Shown: positions 32,818 to 42,990 of the stretch, piece after piece
Numbering within the stretch: the first letter of the stretch is position 1
Layout of the letters: every line of letters begins with the position of its first letter
Source of the DNA: Clitoria ternatea
Taxonomy: Eukaryota > Streptophyta > Magnoliopsida > Fabales > Fabaceae
NCBI GenBank assembly: GCA_037962975.1
Contig: CM075674.1
Coordinates: forward strand, 90,102,501-90,166,500
Length of the DNA: 64,000 nt
Direction of reading: 5' to 3'
Position numbers and translations under genes: made by a program
The notes under the pieces: generated by a model
Told to the model about the DNA's origin: nothing
Database searches by the model: none
Seen by the model: the letters and a program-made list of their open reading frames with translations, nothing else

Positions 32818-35800
32818 GGCCCCATTGGTAGAACGGCCAAGGCACAGCAGATGAAGATAACTCTTGGGCCGGTGTATGGTGGAGATTGGAGAATTTTTGG
32901 CAAGCGTCGCACTTCCTCACGAAGTCTGCGGAATCCTGCTTCACAGTGGGCCACCAGTATCCAGCCCTGAGGACTTTTCTCATTAGGCTTCGGCCTCCAG
33001 CGTGGTGCCCACATTGCCCCTCGTGTACCTCAGTTAAGACCGCTTGAACTTCGTCCTCTCTTAAACATGAAAGATACGGGACAGAGAATCCCCTTCTGTA
33101 AAGAGCACCATCGACCATAGTAAAATATGGCAACTCCTTCTTTACTCGTCTCCTTTCCTTCTCGTCAGTGGGAAGTTGACCATCAGCCAGATAACGAATA
33201 TAGGGGATGACCCAAGAATCCTCATATGGATAGCTCACCATGACAGCATTCAGAGAAGGATACAGAGGTATACTGGGTGATGTCAAAGTGCTCTGAACCA
33301 CCGTTGTTGTACTACCAGGCTGCTTTGTACTTGCCAATCTTGACAAGATATCTGCTCTGGTATTTTCTTCCCTGGGCACATGCTTGAACTCTAAAACTTC
33401 AAATCTTCCCTTCAGCTCATTAACACAATTCAAGTACAATTGAAGTTGTGGTTCCTTCGCCTGGTACTCTCCCTGGATTTGCGAAATCACCAGCTGAGAA
33501 TCGCTGCAGAGGGTCACTGCTGATGCTCCGATATCAATTGCCGCACGGAGACCGGCCAAGCATGCTTCGTATTCAGCTTGATTGTTAGAGGTCTTGAAAT
33601 TGAATCGGAGGGAAATTTCTAAGTGTACGCCGTCATCACTTTCTACCACCACACCTGCTCCACATCCTTTGCTGTTTGACGAACCGTCAACGTAGATGGT
33701 CCAATGGGTTCGAGGGGTCGCCGGGTCTGCCCCAGTCATTTCCACTACAAAATCGGCCAACACTTGTGCCTTGATGGCTCCTCGAGGCTCATATGAAATC
33801 TCAAATTCAGATAGCTCAATAGACCATTTTATCATCCTTCCAGCGAGGTCTGGCTTGCTGAGTACTGAACGGAGCGGCAAATCCGTTCTTACCAATACTG
33901 GGTGCGCATGGAAATAAGGCCTCAACCGTCGTGATGCCCAAACAACTGCCAAGGCGGCTTTCTCAATTTTCTGATACCTTCCTTCCGTCCCCTGAAACGT
34001 TTTACTAGTAAAGTACACCGGTCTTTGCCCTTCAGGGGTTTCTTTTACCAGGGCTACACCTAGAGCTTCGTCGGATATTGCCAAGTATAAGATTAACGTT
34101 TCGCCTGGATCAGGCTTAACAAGAATTGGTGGGCTCGAGAGAACGGCTTTGAGCTGCTGGAAGGCTTGCTCTTGTTCCTCTCCCCATTCAAAACTCTTGT
34201 GTTTCTTCAACGCCTTATACAAGGGGAGGGACCTGTGCGCCATCTTAGGCATGAAATGAGCTAAAGCGGCCACTTTCCCATTCAATGACTGGACCTCCCT
34301 CAAACATTTAGGACTCTGCATGTCCAGGATTGCTTGACATTTCCCGGGGTTAGCTTCAATGCCTCGTTGAGTCAACATAAATCCCAAGAATTTTCCTGCT
34401 GGAACGGCGAAAGTGCACTTTAAAGGATTTAACCTCATGTTGTACTGCCGAAGCCTAGTGAAAACTTGGCGTAGATCTTCAATGTGGTCTCCTCCAGCGG
34501 GCGTTTTGGCTATGATATCATCGATATAAACTTCGACCAGCTTGGTATGCATCCCTTCAAAGACTTTGTTAATCATGCGCTGATAGGTAGCGCCTGCGTT
34601 CTTCAGTCCAAAAGGCATGACGGTGTAGCAGAAAACACCGCGGTCGTTGATAAATGCAGTCTTCTCCTGGTCTCCCTCCCACATCGGAATCTGGTTGTAC
34701 CCCGAATAAGTATCCATGAAACTGAGATATTGGTAACCAGATGAATCATCCACCATGCGATCGATGTTGGGCAGGGGATATGGATCTTTAGGGTAGCAAC
34801 GGTTAAGATCCACATAATCAGTACACATCCTCCATTTGCCGTTAGCCTTCTGCACCATGACCACATTAGAAAGCCAAGATGAATAGCGTATCTCCCTTAT
34901 AAAACCTGCCTTCAACAACTCCTCTGTTTGCTCACAAGCCGCCCTCTGCTTCTCCGGTCCCAACCTCCTCTTCTTCTGAGCCACCGGTCTGGTTTCAGGA
35001 TACACTGCAAGTTTGTGACAACAGAAATCAGGATCCATCCCCGGCATGTCTGCTGCTGTCCATGCGAAAAGGTCTTTGAATTCCTGCAAAAGGGCTAATA
35101 AGCGTTGCTCCATAGCAGACTCCAGCTTATCATTGATGTGCGTGACCTTCTCTGGGGAATCTCCCAATATGACATCCCTGGAGCCACCATCTGGTGTGGG
35201 CTTAGATAGATTGAGTGGATCAATCTTCAATTCCGCTCTGGGGTCTAGGTCAATAAGACTGACAGATCCTGCCGCTGTTCCTCCGTCGTTCAACTTCCTC
35301 TTCTTGTTAAATGCATCCAACTTAACCATGTTGAGGCTCAGATTATAACAATATCGAGCCATCTCCTGATCTCCGCGGAGTGAGGACACACCATTGTCCT
35401 TGTCGATAAATTTGATCAGGAGATGAGGGGTGGATACAATTGCTTCCATAGCGTTCAATGTTGGACGGCCTATGATACCGTTGTACGGGGATTCCACATC
35501 AATCACCAGAATTCTTGACTTGACTGTTCTTGCACCGGGCTCCCCTTCATAAGAAATCAAAGTGTCGAGGTATCCCTTAGTAGGTTGCTTGGCTCCGTTA
35601 AACGCTGTGAGTTCTTGTGTGTGTGGTTGTAAATCTGCATCACTGAAACCCATTCGTTTGAAACAATTATAAAAGATAACATCACAAGAACTTCCCTGAT
35701 CGACGAGGATCCTCTTGACGTCCTTATTGGCTATGACGGCCACAATCACTACTGCATCATCACCTCCTGGAATTGTTGGGCCAAAGTCATCATCTGTAAA

Positions 35801-35875
35801 CGACACCGTCGGGGCTGTCACTCCGTCCCTGAAAGGGCGGTTATTCCTCGGTTTACCCTGGACTGACAGAATCAT
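32636..35875 (-). pseudogene. Tat pol: protease, RT, two RNases H, integrase start
   Basis: 1079 open codons. Protease active site LVDQGSS near residue 59; RT with WRMCTDYVDLNRCYPKDPYPLP, MPFGLKNAGATYQRM and YIDD near residue 448; RNase H (VYFTSKTFQGTEGRYQKIEKAAL); then a second, cellular-type RNase H with IYVDGSSNSKGCGAG near 728, an EYEAC glutamate, SDSQLV and a terminal REENTRADILS. Integrase zinc region HEGQCGHHAGG then CDACQK at about 953-992. The true reading leaves this frame near residue 1035 (32770). It shares frame with gag, from which one TGA codon at 35891-35893 separates it. Confidence 0.93.
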
Positions 35876-35890
35876 CCTATGGTGGTTCTT

Positions 35891-37441
35891 TCATGCTGTG
35901 ATTGATGTTCCTCCTCCCGCGAATCCTCCAGCTATCATCTCAATCACTTCTCGTCTGCCCTGTCTCTGCTGCTGGGGCATATTACTTTGTTGGGCACCTT
36001 CAGCAATCACTACCCCTTTCTGCTTCTCAGCCGCAGTGAACTTCCTTGCTGGGTTGCGCGTATTATCATCTTCATCATCAGGATCTCTATTCCTTTTCTC
36101 CATCCTATGAGGCTCATCCATAGATTTCTCCTTAAACAAATACTGCTTCAACTTTCCTTCCCGAATGAGAGTTTCCACCGTATTCTTTAACGCCTTACAC
36201 TCATCAGTGTTGTGCCCTGTCTGCTCATGGAAAGTGCAGTATTTACGTGGGTTACCACCCCTCTTGGCTGGGGCTGGCTTCCTTATACCAAAGATGTTCA
36301 GAGTTGGCCAACCAACTTCCCTCATGATTTGTGAGTGCCTGGTGTTCAACGGAGCATAGTGATCGAACGATGATACGCGCCTATCTCGTGGATGCTGACG
36401 AGCATTCACAAAGTCTTCTCTAAAGGCATGCTTCTCGGGCCTAGCTCTCTCCTTTTCTCTCCGTGGCTGCTGAGCGGGTACAGAAGGCTTTACTCTTGCT
36501 GCAGTTGCCTCTAGATGCATCTCTATGCCCACATATTTGGAAGCTTTCCTTCGAAACTCCTCGAAGGTTGTAGGTGGGCTCTTTGCCAAAGATAGGGCAA
36601 AGGCTGAACCTGGCTGAAGAGCTTCCACTACAATATGGAGTTGTATGGCCTCCGTGAGGTTAGGGACCAACGCAGCCTCCTTGTAAAACCTTTTCAGGAA
36701 CTCCTTAAGAGTCTCAGTTTCTCCCTGTCTTATCTGGGCCAGGGTGTGAGAAGTTCTTGGGATATCCCTGGAGATAACGAAATGGCTTTCGAATGCAGCA
36801 GCCATTTCCTCCCAAGAGTCTATAGATCCTGAAGGCAAACTTTTAAACCAGCTGAGAGCTTCCTCCGTCAACGTCCTTGGGAACATTCTGCACATGACAT
36901 CTTCGTCTGCTCCCAGATACATAGCTTCATAAACATAAGCATCCAAATGCTTAGTGGGGTCGGACTCTCCATTATACTTCCCAATCGACAATGGCTGAGT
37001 TGTTTGCAAATGTTTTGGAATGACAATATTCATCAACCTTCTTGAGAAAGGGACATTGAGCTTGTATGTCCCTGAAGTTACCACCGCCTGCTCCCTTCTC
37101 CTGATACTGACTCTATCACCAGAGTCCTGCGTTTGCTCCCTCTCTTCATATGTGGGGATCTTCGAATACTGGAGGGTGGTGGATCTATCTCTCGCTGATG
37201 CATGGTGAGCATCCTCTGCATGGGATACTACTCTGTCCCCAGCTCCTCCTCTCTCTCGCCTCAGCTCCATTAGCTCCTCCTTCAGTTGCCTGATAACCTC
37301 ATCGCGAGGGTCAGGTGTCTGCACTTGCACCATCCTCCGGGTTTGAGTTGTAGGAGATTCGAAGACGAGTCTCCTCCCAGCCTGTTGATGGGTCACATCC
37401 TCCACGTGACCTTCCACGAAATCTCTCCCGTCACCTTCCAT
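35891..37441 (-). CDS. Tat gag
   Basis: 516 residues. The capsid-like Retrotrans_gag domain lies at about 165-265 (MFPRTLTEEALSWFKSLP, FVISRDIPRTSHTLAQI, ETLKEFLKRFYKEA). A non-standard zinc-binding motif CTFHEQTGHNTDEC at about 415 replaces the usual knuckle, as in other Tat gags. Arg-rich stretches surround it. The start MEGDGRDF is about 45 bases after the PBS. The ORF ends at TGA 35891-35893, in frame with pol. Confidence 0.9.
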   Translation of the reverse strand: MEGDGRDFVEGHVEDVTHQQAGRRLVFESPTTQTRRMVQVQTPDPRDEVIRQLKEELMELRRERGGAGDRVVSHAEDAHHASARDRSTTLQYSKIPTYEEREQTQDSGDRVSIRRREQAVVTSGTYKLNVPFSRRLMNIVIPKHLQTTQPLSIGKYNGESDPTKHLDAYVYEAMYLGADEDVMCRMFPRTLTEEALSWFKSLPSGSIDSWEEMAAAFESHFVISRDIPRTSHTLAQIRQGETETLKEFLKRFYKEAALVPNLTEAIQLHIVVEALQPGSAFALSLAKSPPTTFEEFRRKASKYVGIEMHLEATAARVKPSVPAQQPRREKERARPEKHAFREDFVNARQHPRDRRVSSFDHYAPLNTRHSQIMREVGWPTLNIFGIRKPAPAKRGGNPRKYCTFHEQTGHNTDECKALKNTVETLIREGKLKQYLFKEKSMDEPHRMEKRNRDPDDEDDNTRNPARKFTAAEKQKGVVIAEGAQQSNMPQQQRQGRREVIEMIAGGFAGGGTSITA

Positions 37442-37485
37442 TGTGCCAACCTAACTTCTGCGAAAATGGGAATAACTCTATCGAG

Positions 37486-37502
37486 TCCCACTGGGCGTGC
37501 CA
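37486..37502 (-). other. Tat primer binding site
   Basis: Minus strand reads TGGCACGCCCAGTGGGA one base after the LTR. Similar GGCACGCCC-type sites follow the LTR of many plant Tat elements; I do not assign the tRNA. Confidence 0.75.
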
Positions 37503-37503
37503 A

Positions 37504-38311
37504 TGAACTGGTCTGGACCGGGGTCTAGGATCCGGTATGGGACCAGCCACAAGGATGCAGGTGTTTTTAGGGTTTGCACACCGAAACTGTGTATATCCGA
37601 CGTACTAATCCGGTCTCTCAGTGGGAGAGGCCGGTCTTGTTGTCCTGGAGATCCTTCACACCAACGATTCGCGTTGTAGGAGGGCGAAAGGTGGTGCCAC
37701 CTGCGAAGATTCTCCGACGCTCAAGTTAGAAGAGTGTATGAACTGAATGAATACTCAAGCGTGATAACAGTAAAATGTGAGATAGAATAACGATACCATG
37801 CATGTGTGTTGATATGGCCTCTTATAGTTGAACGTAAGAGAAAAAAATGAGACGTTGGATGCAGGTGGGTCCCTTATCTTTGATTGCGTGTATATTGTGT
37901 CAATCAAAGTGGCTCGACTTTCAGAATGTGTCAGGAGGGTAGGTCAATTATCAGAGTACAATCCTCCAGAGAGAGGAGAGGATAATCACCTTTTCCGCAT
38001 AATCTGCTGACACGCCCACTTACTTTCTGAAGCCATTGATGTGACGTATTTTGCTACAAACAGTGTCTTCGTTGATAAGTTATCAAAAGGCTCTTCTCTT
38101 GCTATGAGGGAAAAGCTAACAATTATATAAATATCCCGTATCAATGAACATGGAACCGTTACAGCGAAAATGAATGATGCTGTCATGGAGTGAGGGCGGA
38201 TGACCAGACAACGGATATCCGGTGTGGTAACGTTGAACCTGGACACCGGTTTTCCTTATATGAGGTCAGTCTGACGTCACAAGTATGGGGGCCGGTATCT
38301 AGACCGGATCA
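37504..38311 (-). repeat. Tat 5' LTR (808 bp)
   Basis: Same as 26345-27152 except two bases; followed by target duplication ATTTG at 38312-38316. Upstream LTR in the minus orientation. Confidence 0.95.
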
Positions 38312-38969
38312 ATTTGTATGCTTAATCGGTTTAATTATTCAAATGGAATAAAATAAGGTTTTAAATTAGAATGGATTAAGGAAATATGCATGCTTAATGA
38401 ATATTTTCATAATCACTTTTAATAATTATGGTTTGCTTAATTCCATAATATGAGAATAGATTATGTATGTAGGCGATGTTTTTACATATGCTCAATAATT
38501 CCTAGATTTTACGATCTTGACTCCTTTTGCTTAATTAGGATGCTTGATTAAAATATTCATTTTTTAAATGAAAGTAAAGGAATTATGAATTGAAAAAGAC
38601 GCTTAGTTGATTAATTCAAATTGAGCTAAGAAATTAACAGTAATGAAAGTATACAAATTATCTTTAGTGAACCAAGGATAAATTTATTTACAATACTCCA
38701 AGAAAATCAATCGCTTGTTATTTATTGTTTTAAATCCTATAATTACTTTGTTTTAATTTTAATTGTGACAACAAAATCAATCAAACCCCCCTAATTGTAT
38801 TTGTATGTTTGTTAAAATTCTGTTTGTAAAAATTAATTTTAAACTTGATTTTTCCTAAATTTTTGTGTTGATCCTTGAGAGAATGACCTAGTTGACACCC
38901 TAGTACTATATTAATTAATTTTAGTGTACTAATTTGACGGAATCATGACTGTAAAAATTATTCACGTCA
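38312..38969 (+). repeat. Athila 3' LTR, second part
   Basis: Continues the LTR from the point broken at 26344 (ATTTG is repeated by the Tat insertion) to TTCACGTCA, followed by the Athila target duplication AATGT at 38970-38974. Confidence 0.93.
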
Positions 38970-39287
38970 AATGTTCATTTGAAATTTCGGTTATGGTGTT
39001 TCGTATTGTCCCCAGGGTGCATGACTGCGTGCGGTGTTTCATACCGTATGTATCTCTGTGTACTCGGGGACCAATGCGAAATGCTGTCGAAATTTCAAAT
39101 GAAGGTCAACGACACAAGATAGACCACATACAATATCGATGGGTTATGGATAGTTGCATATTCATCCCGAATGGGATAGGGCCCTTCTAATTTGCAACAT
39201 CAAAGGGATACAGTGATTCACAACCGATAGTCAAATAAAATTTTGAAAATGTAAAGTAACAGAAATCGTGCTTGTTAGATTTTGTAA
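38970..39287 (+). other. CACTA A 5' region right of the Athila insertion
   Basis: Untranslated. Bases 38974-38989 and 39088-39103 form a perfect 16-base inverted repeat. The outer part of its right arm (39104-39150) pairs with 8369-8409 left of the Athila element. The loop contains ACCGTATG/CATACGG-like words. Confidence 0.7.
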
Positions 39288-40150
39288 ATGGAGGTACCGG
39301 CAAATCGGCGATGGATGTACAACCAACTAGATCGCAGTCGGCGAGTGACTGGGGAGTTTATGATGGGGCTATTGGAGTTCATTCCGTTCGCTACGGCAAA
39401 CATGCCTGGATTTGAAGTGACTCAGAAGATTCGTTGTTCGTGCTCAAGGTGCAAATGCATGAGTTTTGAATACGCGGATGATGTCATGTACCACCTAACT
39501 GAGAAAGGGTTCATGGAAACATACCATTGCTGGTACAACCATGGTGAGCAGTTACCGCGAAGACCATCAGACGTAACCGTGCAACAGTCTTACTACGAGG
39601 TTGGAGGAAACAGGGATACGTACAACAACATAGAACAAATGGTGATGGATCATGTTGGACCCTCCACCGGCGTATGCTGGAACATGATGACCAAGGAGCT
39701 CATGGAGACTCTGACAATGTAGAGGAGGATCCTAATCCGGAGGTAAAGAGATTTTATGATTTGTTAGCGGTGGCTCAGACTCCATTGTGGGACGGGTGCA
39801 ACAGTCACACTGAGTTAAGCCTAAAGGCAGATTATAATCTTTCTGGAGGTTGTTTTAATAGGATGGTCAATCTGATGGGTTCCACTATGCCTAGTAATCA
39901 TCGAATGCTAACAAACCTGTACCATGCTAAGAAACAAGTGGCAAACTTGGGGTTGGGTTGTATGAAGATAGAGTGTTGTGTTGGCGGATGTATGCTGTTC
40001 AGAAATGAATTTACAGATAAGAGTGTCACAAAATGTCTACATTGTAATGAGAAACGCTACAAAACCGTTAAAAGGAGAGGGAAGGTAACCCGGACGGCCA
40101 GGAAGAAAATGTGGTACTTCCCTGTAACACCGCGTCTTCAACGCCTGTAT
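39288..40150 (+). pseudogene. CACTA transposase, N-terminal fragment with frameshift
   Basis: The first frame (39288-39722) begins MEVPANRRWMYNQLDRSRRV and carries the transposase-associated domain: IRCSCSRCKC, then a YHLTEKGFMETYHCWYNHGE motif at about residues 65-85. A shift between 39674 and 39722 moves to the frame of 39674-40291, which has the start of the TNP2-like transposase: FYDLLAVAQTPLWDGCN, SHTELS, YNLSGGCFNRM, LGLGCMKIECC, CMLF and a CX2C pair (CLHCNEKRY). Homology ends near 40150; the catalytic part is absent. Against relatives a few residues around SHTELSLKADYN are also missing. Remaining codons to 40291 are noncoding drift. Confidence 0.82.
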
Positions 40151-40189
40151 AGGTTTAGTTCCATTCAGTATAGGTTTAGTTCCATTCAG
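40148..40189. repeat. 21-bp direct duplication at the CACTA deletion junction
   Basis: Two exact copies, 40148-40168 and 40169-40189 (TATAGGTTTAGTTCCATTCA plus G), immediately where transposase homology stops. Confidence 0.9.
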
Positions 40190-40529
40190 ATTATAATCTG
40201 CACATTGTATATTTCATTTATAGTTTTTATATTATTCTATTTAGTATTTATTTTGTCATTCTTCATTTATTATGTCAATATTTATTGGTAATTAAATTCA
40301 AAGAAAAATGCCTTATTGTGATTATCGTTAATAATTCAACCTATTTGATAAATAAATTTAATCCATTATTTTGTTTTTAATAATAATTAAATATTTTAAA
40401 AAAAATATTCAAATTTAATTATAAAATTTTATCACCCAATACAAAATATTAATGAACATTTTTAAAGTTAAATTAACAAAACCTCTATATATTTAAACTA
40501 TTTTTAAAAAAAATAAAAAATCCTATTAG
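40190..40529. other. AT-rich stretch in CACTA A
   Basis: No gene; AT-rich sequence between the broken transposase and the subterminal repeats. Confidence 0.5.
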
Positions 40530-41040
40530 TAACGGACATAGGTGGTCGCTAGATAAAGACTAATAGCGATGGAGGCTAGTAGTCGCTGTATGGCTAGCCA
40601 TAGCGACGGATACCGTGGTCGCTATAAGGCTACTACTAGCGACGGCTATAATTGGTCGTTGTATGCCTACTATAGCGACGGTCGTAGCTGGTCGCTGTTT
40701 GGCTACACATAGTGACGGATAAGGGTGGTCGCTAAATAATACTTATAGCGACGGGGTAAGGGCGTCGCTATATGTCTACTAGTAGCGACGGGGTACTGGT
40801 CGTCGCTGAACATGGTCGGTTAGCGACGGCTGAGATCACTGAAGCAGAGACCATCTTAGCGACGGTCTTTCACCGTCGGTAATTTAGCGATGGTGTCTCT
40901 ATGGTCGCGGATCTATCTTCGACGAAGGTTTTAGCGACGGTTGTTTCTCCGTCTGAAATACCATCGCTAGTTTATTTACTGACGATTTTTGCATTGATTA
41001 GCGACCAATTCTTTCCGTCGCTAACAGATTTTTTTTAGTG
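40530..41040 (+). repeat. CACTA A subterminal repeats and right terminus
   Basis: About twenty copies of AGCGACGG or its partner GTCGCTA in alternating orientation, then TTTTTTTTAGTG at the end (minus strand CACTAAAAAAAA). Such short-motif arrays next to CACTA ends bind the element's transposition protein. Confidence 0.85.
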
Positions 41041-41152
41041 GTGACCGTGGTCAAAAGTCCACACCTATAACCATGCTGGGAACAACCACGGTTGTAGAAC
41101 CGTGGTTAAAGGTCAATTTTAACTGTGGTTAAAACCACATAATGCACTAGTG
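41041..41152. mobile_element. Remaining right end of CACTA element B
   Basis: Reads CACTAGTGCATTATGTGG on the minus strand from 41152, with subterminal ACCGTGGTT/AACCACGGT words. It has the same TIR start (CACTAGTGCA) and motif as the element starting at 49507. Element A is inserted into it; the rest of B lies outside the window to the left. Confidence 0.7.
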
Positions 41153-42036
41153 ATTTGTAATTTTGGTAAGCAGTTTTAAATCCAATAAATTTTCAATTAT
41201 GAAGGTTTTGTAAGTGATAATCAGGGCAAAAATCATTCCATAAGAAGAATAATATGATTGGGTTGAGAAAACTTAGTAAAAGAAATAACAAGCGTATATA
41301 ATAATCATAAAGAATTATATTCAACAATAAATAATAATATAATAATAGGAAGATAAATAAAGGACCCCACAGGTAGTCAAGAGTTGACTATCTAATCTAG
41401 TACCTAGATAATAAACTAGTTAAACTAGCATCATCATTCACATAAAATGAGGAAGAATCGGGTCAGTTTGTAACACCCTCGGTTAACTAAGACAAACCCT
41501 TCTGCTGTGTTATCCTACTTAACTAAGAGGTTACGAGTTTTTAGAAAAAGTGGGGAATTTTTTTTGTGCAAGTAAAACAGTGGTGGATCAGTAGAAGCAA
41601 ACATTAGGTAATTTACATAGTCATTCATAAGCTATAAGTAATTATACTTTTAAGCAGAATGGGGTATGCAGGCACCCTTAAATATGTACAGTCATCCTTA
41701 GTCTTGTTACTTAATTAACTATATATAAACATTCTACGTTCGTCGAGCACTCCCAGTTGGTCCAACTTACAGCTGCTACTCGTATTCTGGTTCCTGGTTC
41801 CTGGTTCCCTAGCTCCTCTGTTATTAATAAGTAGTAAGGGATGAGTATAAACTCTGGACCCTATGGGTTCCCGGTGTGGGCAAACCCAATCAACAGATAG
41901 TATAATATGATCAATTCAACCAACACATGTACATTCTATGACAATCAACAATGTTGCAATGTAATACATGAGTTAGATTCATTATGAGTTATCTGATGTT
42001 AAGTCTCATGATGCATATGGGCCCAATAAATCAATC

Positions 42037-42064
42037 CATTATCATCATCATCATCATCATCATT
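42037..42064. repeat. (ATC)n microsatellite
   Basis: About eight ATC units in the reverse U copy. The homologous place in the plus-strand copy (48117-48142) is (GAT)2(GGT)n. Confidence 0.8.
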
Positions 42065-42699
42065 CTCATAATCTTATCCATTGGAATCCATCCTGCTCAG
42101 GCTACCCCTGGACACAACGTTTCCACACTAGAGCGATCGGAGCCCACCAAGTCCCTTACACATCATATCTCATCATTAGATACAAATGGACTCATAGGTC
42201 CTACTCATAAACATGGATCCATCTCATCTCATCATTCATATCATATAATAATAGGACTTGGCTCTACACGATCTCAGTTACACTCTGTCTTTAGTCGAAG
42301 TATATTAGGCTTGCCATGGACCGTTCGACATTGGTCGTGAATCTAAGCCATTAGATGCCCGACCCAATTGTACTCCCAAGATCCTTCATGGTGATCGAAA
42401 GTGAATGTTCTCCAAGATACCCCCGGTGTATGCTCTAGTTTTCGCAAAAATCATTTTCATGATGCAACATGCATATTTTTGTTATTACTTTTGACCACTG
42501 GGTATCTACATGTTTCCTGCTTCGCGATATTTGTCCTCAAGTTGTTAGATCCTACCTGTTTTTCAAATGTTGTAGTTTATTTATATTTTGTTTAGAAAAT
42601 ATACTGACTATATCTTAGTTGAAATAATGTTCAAGTTGAGGAGTAAATAATGTGTTTTTTATTTTAATAATAACAATGATAAGAAAATAATGGTATCAA

Positions 42700-42990
42700 T
42701 AAGACGGTAGAGCCGGCCATCATATCCCGTAATATAACTGACAAAAAAAAATAAATAGATTTGTGAGAGCGGTGACAGAGCTGTCCATTATGCTTAAAAT
42801 ATGAATTCCAAGAATTAAATAAATAAGAAGATAGTGAGAGCGGTGGAAGAGTCGGCCATTATGCTCAATAATATAAGTGATGGAATTTAAACAAACAAGA
42901 AAGTAGTTAGAGCGGCGAGAGAGCCGACCATTATGCTTAATAATAGAAGTAAACAAGAAAATAAATAAGATAAATTATTAAGAGCGGGCA
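42700..42990 (-). repeat. Tandem repeat block of U, reverse copy
   Basis: Four units of about 60-65 bases around the core GAGCCGGCCATTATGCT-TAATA. Confidence 0.75.

Larger units (their letters stand above)
26345..38311 (-). mobile_element. Tat-type Ty3/gypsy element with antisense gene, young
   Basis: 11,967 bp inserted in the Athila 3' LTR, target duplication ATTTG at 26340-26344 and 38312-38316. The two LTRs are exactly 808 bp each and differ at two sites by eye. On the minus strand: LTR, PBS, gag, protease-RT-RNase H-second RNase H-integrase, then a long 3' region with a 59-bp minisatellite and an oppositely oriented gene. A second, cellular-type RNase H and an antisense ORF of this kind are hallmarks of the Tat lineage (Grande, RIRE2, Retand). 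One stop between gag and pol and one frameshift in integrase are the only visible lesions. Confidence 0.93.
8415..38969 (+). mobile_element. Athila-type Ty3/gypsy retrotransposon, degenerate, carrying three insertions
   Basis: Target duplication AATGT at 8410-8414 and 38970-38974. The LTRs are 1622 bp (8415-10036) and about 1624 bp (25374-26344 plus 38317-38969, split by the Tat element). The inner order is PBS, gag, protease, RT-RNase H, integrase, 3' noncoding. The LTRs differ at very roughly 1.5-2 percent by eye. The gag (MAEPRERTLREL type), protease and pol match the Athila/Calypso/Cyclops lineage. No env-like ORF is present between pol and the 3' LTR. Several stops and at least two frameshifts make it inactive. 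Confidence 0.92.
8162..41040 (+). mobile_element. CACTA (En/Spm) element A, split by nested retrotransposons, deleted internally
   Basis: The right end reads CACTAAAAAAAATC on the minus strand at 41040, with an array of AGCGACGG/GTCGCTA subterminal repeats. The body encodes a transposase-associated domain and the start of a TNP2-like transposase. The left part visible here is only 8162-8414. It is joined to 38970 onwards by the Athila target duplication AATGT and by an inverted repeat whose arms lie on opposite sides of the insertion. Without inserts the visible CACTA DNA is about 2.3 kb. The left terminus is beyond the copia element and outside the window. Most of the transposase is missing, so the copy is non-autonomous. 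Confidence 0.82.

Noticed and set aside
38945..39190. Small ORF across the Athila/CACTA boundary
   Set aside because: It spans an insertion junction and is therefore accidental.
41145..41152. CACTAGTG as a left CACTA end reading rightward
   Set aside because: The sequence is its own reverse complement, but the subterminal ACCGTGGT words lie only on its left, so it is a right end.
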